The translations under genes were made by a program, and so were the position numbers. A stretch of 6,745 bases of DNA from an uncultured Ruminococcus sp. (GTDB taxonomy: Bacteria > Bacillota > Clostridia > Oscillospirales > Ruminococcaceae), in assembly GCA_900554975.1 (NCBI GenBank), contig USJI01000059.1, positions 1 to 6,745 of the forward strand, given 5' to 3'. Below, in pieces: positions 5,842 to 6,745 of this stretch. The notes beneath the pieces were generated by a model that worked only from the letters and a program-made list of their open reading frames with translations, did not search any database and was not told the origin of the DNA. Position 1 is the first letter of the stretch. Each line of letters opens with the position of its first letter.

Positions 5842-6616
5842 AATCCTGGTTAAGTGCTTTTCTGATCATATTATCAGATAAACCAATTTCTCTCAGATTT
5901 GTCTCAAGCTTTGCACGTTCTTCAGCCCTGCCTTCAGCAATTTCTTCACGTTTTACACGACCTAAAGCAGTAGCCTCATCATGAAGAGCCTTTTCCCTTA
6001 ATCTGGCTGCTTCCTGAATCTTTTCATCATTGACATTTTATGGATTATCATTACTGCTTTCTGAATCTCAGATACATTTGTTTCTTTCAGCATTGATAAG
6101 CTGCAGCCACAGCTTCATACGATTGTCTTTATTTATTTACTTTCTTCAATTCAAAGAAATGAATAGCACACTTTTCTGAAAGTATCTCATGACGTGTTGT
6201 TTCCATTATCCTGAATAAGGAATGGCACTCAGGACAGTCAAACATATTGAAGTTTATGATATTAATGTAAATACTCTGCTTTAATTCTCCGTATTCATCA
6301 CCGCTTTTCAGTTAACCACTGTACATTTTTGACCAGTAAAATAAAGCACGGTCTTAAATCAGATTCATTCTTGACCTGCAATTTCAACGTTTGTAAGTTT
6401 ATCGTCTACCTGTAATTTCAAATCCAGCCTGCTGAACTTTCCGGTTATTGTTTCAGGAAGTATGTCAGAATTCTGTGCAATCATTCTTTTTATTGAATCA
6501 TAAGGGATTTCAAGTATACTTGAAAGAAAAGAATGAAGTAAATCTTCGTTTTCTTTTTTGCCAAAAATCGCTTTGAATATTATATCCAGTTTTATTTTGA
6601 CTATACTTCGTGACAT
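5840..6616 (-). pseudogene. Rpn family PD-(D/E)XK nuclease/putative transposase, broken by several frameshifts
   Basis: The start is the ATG at 6614-6616, 7 bases after AGGAGG (complement of 6624-6629). The first 83 codons read MSRSIVKIKLDIIFKAIFGK and on, with GKFSRLDLKLQVDD and VEIA. These match the nuclease core of Rpn (recombination-promoting nuclease) proteins, where the conserved acidic and ExQ residues lie. A stop at 6365-6367 ends this frame. Family-like sequence continues in changing frames: SGDEYGELKQ, INIINFNMFDCPE, ETTRHEILSEKCAIHFFELKK (given in parts), LWLQLINAE, then an intact C-terminal stretch from DEKIQEAARLREKAL to RKALNQD and the normal stop at 5840-5842. Several small indels and internal stops (including GGTTAAC near 6312) show inactivation. 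Such genes occur in many copies in Clostridia and Bacteroidetes. It probably belongs to the neighbourhood, not to the integrative element. Confidence 0.85.
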
Positions 6617-6691
6617 AATTCCGCCTCCTGCTATTACTAAGGAAACACTGAACAAAAGCGCAGTTGAAAAAGCAAATCGATAATTACGACT

Positions 6692-6727
6692 AAAACAGCA
6701 GTATTTTGACTAAAATACTGCTGTTTT
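6692..6727. terminator. Perfect 16-bp hairpin, possible bidirectional terminator or repeat-element end
   Basis: AAAACAGCAGTATTTT (6692-6707) and its exact reverse complement (6712-6727) enclose a 4-base loop, GACT. Five T residues (6724-6728) end the plus-strand side, and a four-T run ends the other, so it could terminate transcription from either direction. Since no plus-strand gene leads into it, it may terminate a minus-strand gene beyond the right edge. It might also be part of a repeated element linked to the Rpn gene, whose start is about 75 bases away. Confidence 0.6.
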
Positions 6728-6745
6728 TCAACTTTTCAAGCTTCA

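Noticed and set aside
1..6745. CRISPR array, tRNA or rRNA gene
   Set aside because: No regularly spaced repeats, cloverleaf with a CCA-type end, or recognisable rRNA segment was seen on either strand.

Overview
The window looks like the right-hand part of a decaying integrated mobile element in an AT-rich Firmicutes chromosome. The most likely host is a Ruminococcus-like member of the Clostridia. This is inferred from strong GGAGG-type ribosome binding sites, the AT-rich codon use, the Rpn-family nuclease remnant and the overall style of the element; no housekeeping marker or rRNA gene is present to prove it. All family assignments are from reading the translated motifs, not from searches.

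Left part (1-2519). A possible minus-strand gene runs off the left edge (1-100). A plus-strand replication-initiator-like frame follows (231-1319). It is long and protein-like but has no usable start codon, so its 5' end appears broken. It meets, tail to tail with only 3 bases between stop codons, a minus-strand gene (1323-2519) for a 398-residue protein that ends in a four-cysteine zinc-finger of CGNR/DUF6076 style.

Middle part (2520-4074). A divergent control region separates the zinc-finger gene from a plus-strand gene for a very lysine-rich 120-residue protein (2682-3044). Directly after it comes the 3' portion of an FtsK/SpoIIIE-type DNA translocase (about 3139-3981). It retains Walker B and a winged-helix tail, but the Walker A half is missing, probably through an internal deletion between about 3047 and 3140.

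Right part (4075-6745). An excisionase-like gene (4075-4299), a perfect 12-bp hairpin and a tyrosine integrase gene (4356-5801) form a recombination module that looks intact. The integrase is unusual: an XRE-type helix-turn-helix domain of about 65 residues is inserted inside its core-binding domain. The integrase gene ends at a hairpin with a T-run (5809-5841). On the far side, on the minus strand, is an Rpn/PD-(D/E)XK nuclease gene broken by several frameshifts and stops (5840-6616). A perfect 16-bp hairpin lies at the right edge.

Taken together, Rep + FtsK-type pump + Xis + Int is the gene set of a small self-replicating, FtsK-driven integrative element, comparable in logic to actinomycete AICEs such as pSAM2. 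Here the replication and transfer genes are damaged while the excision/integration genes and the accessory zinc-finger gene look intact. The element may still excise but probably cannot replicate or transfer by itself.
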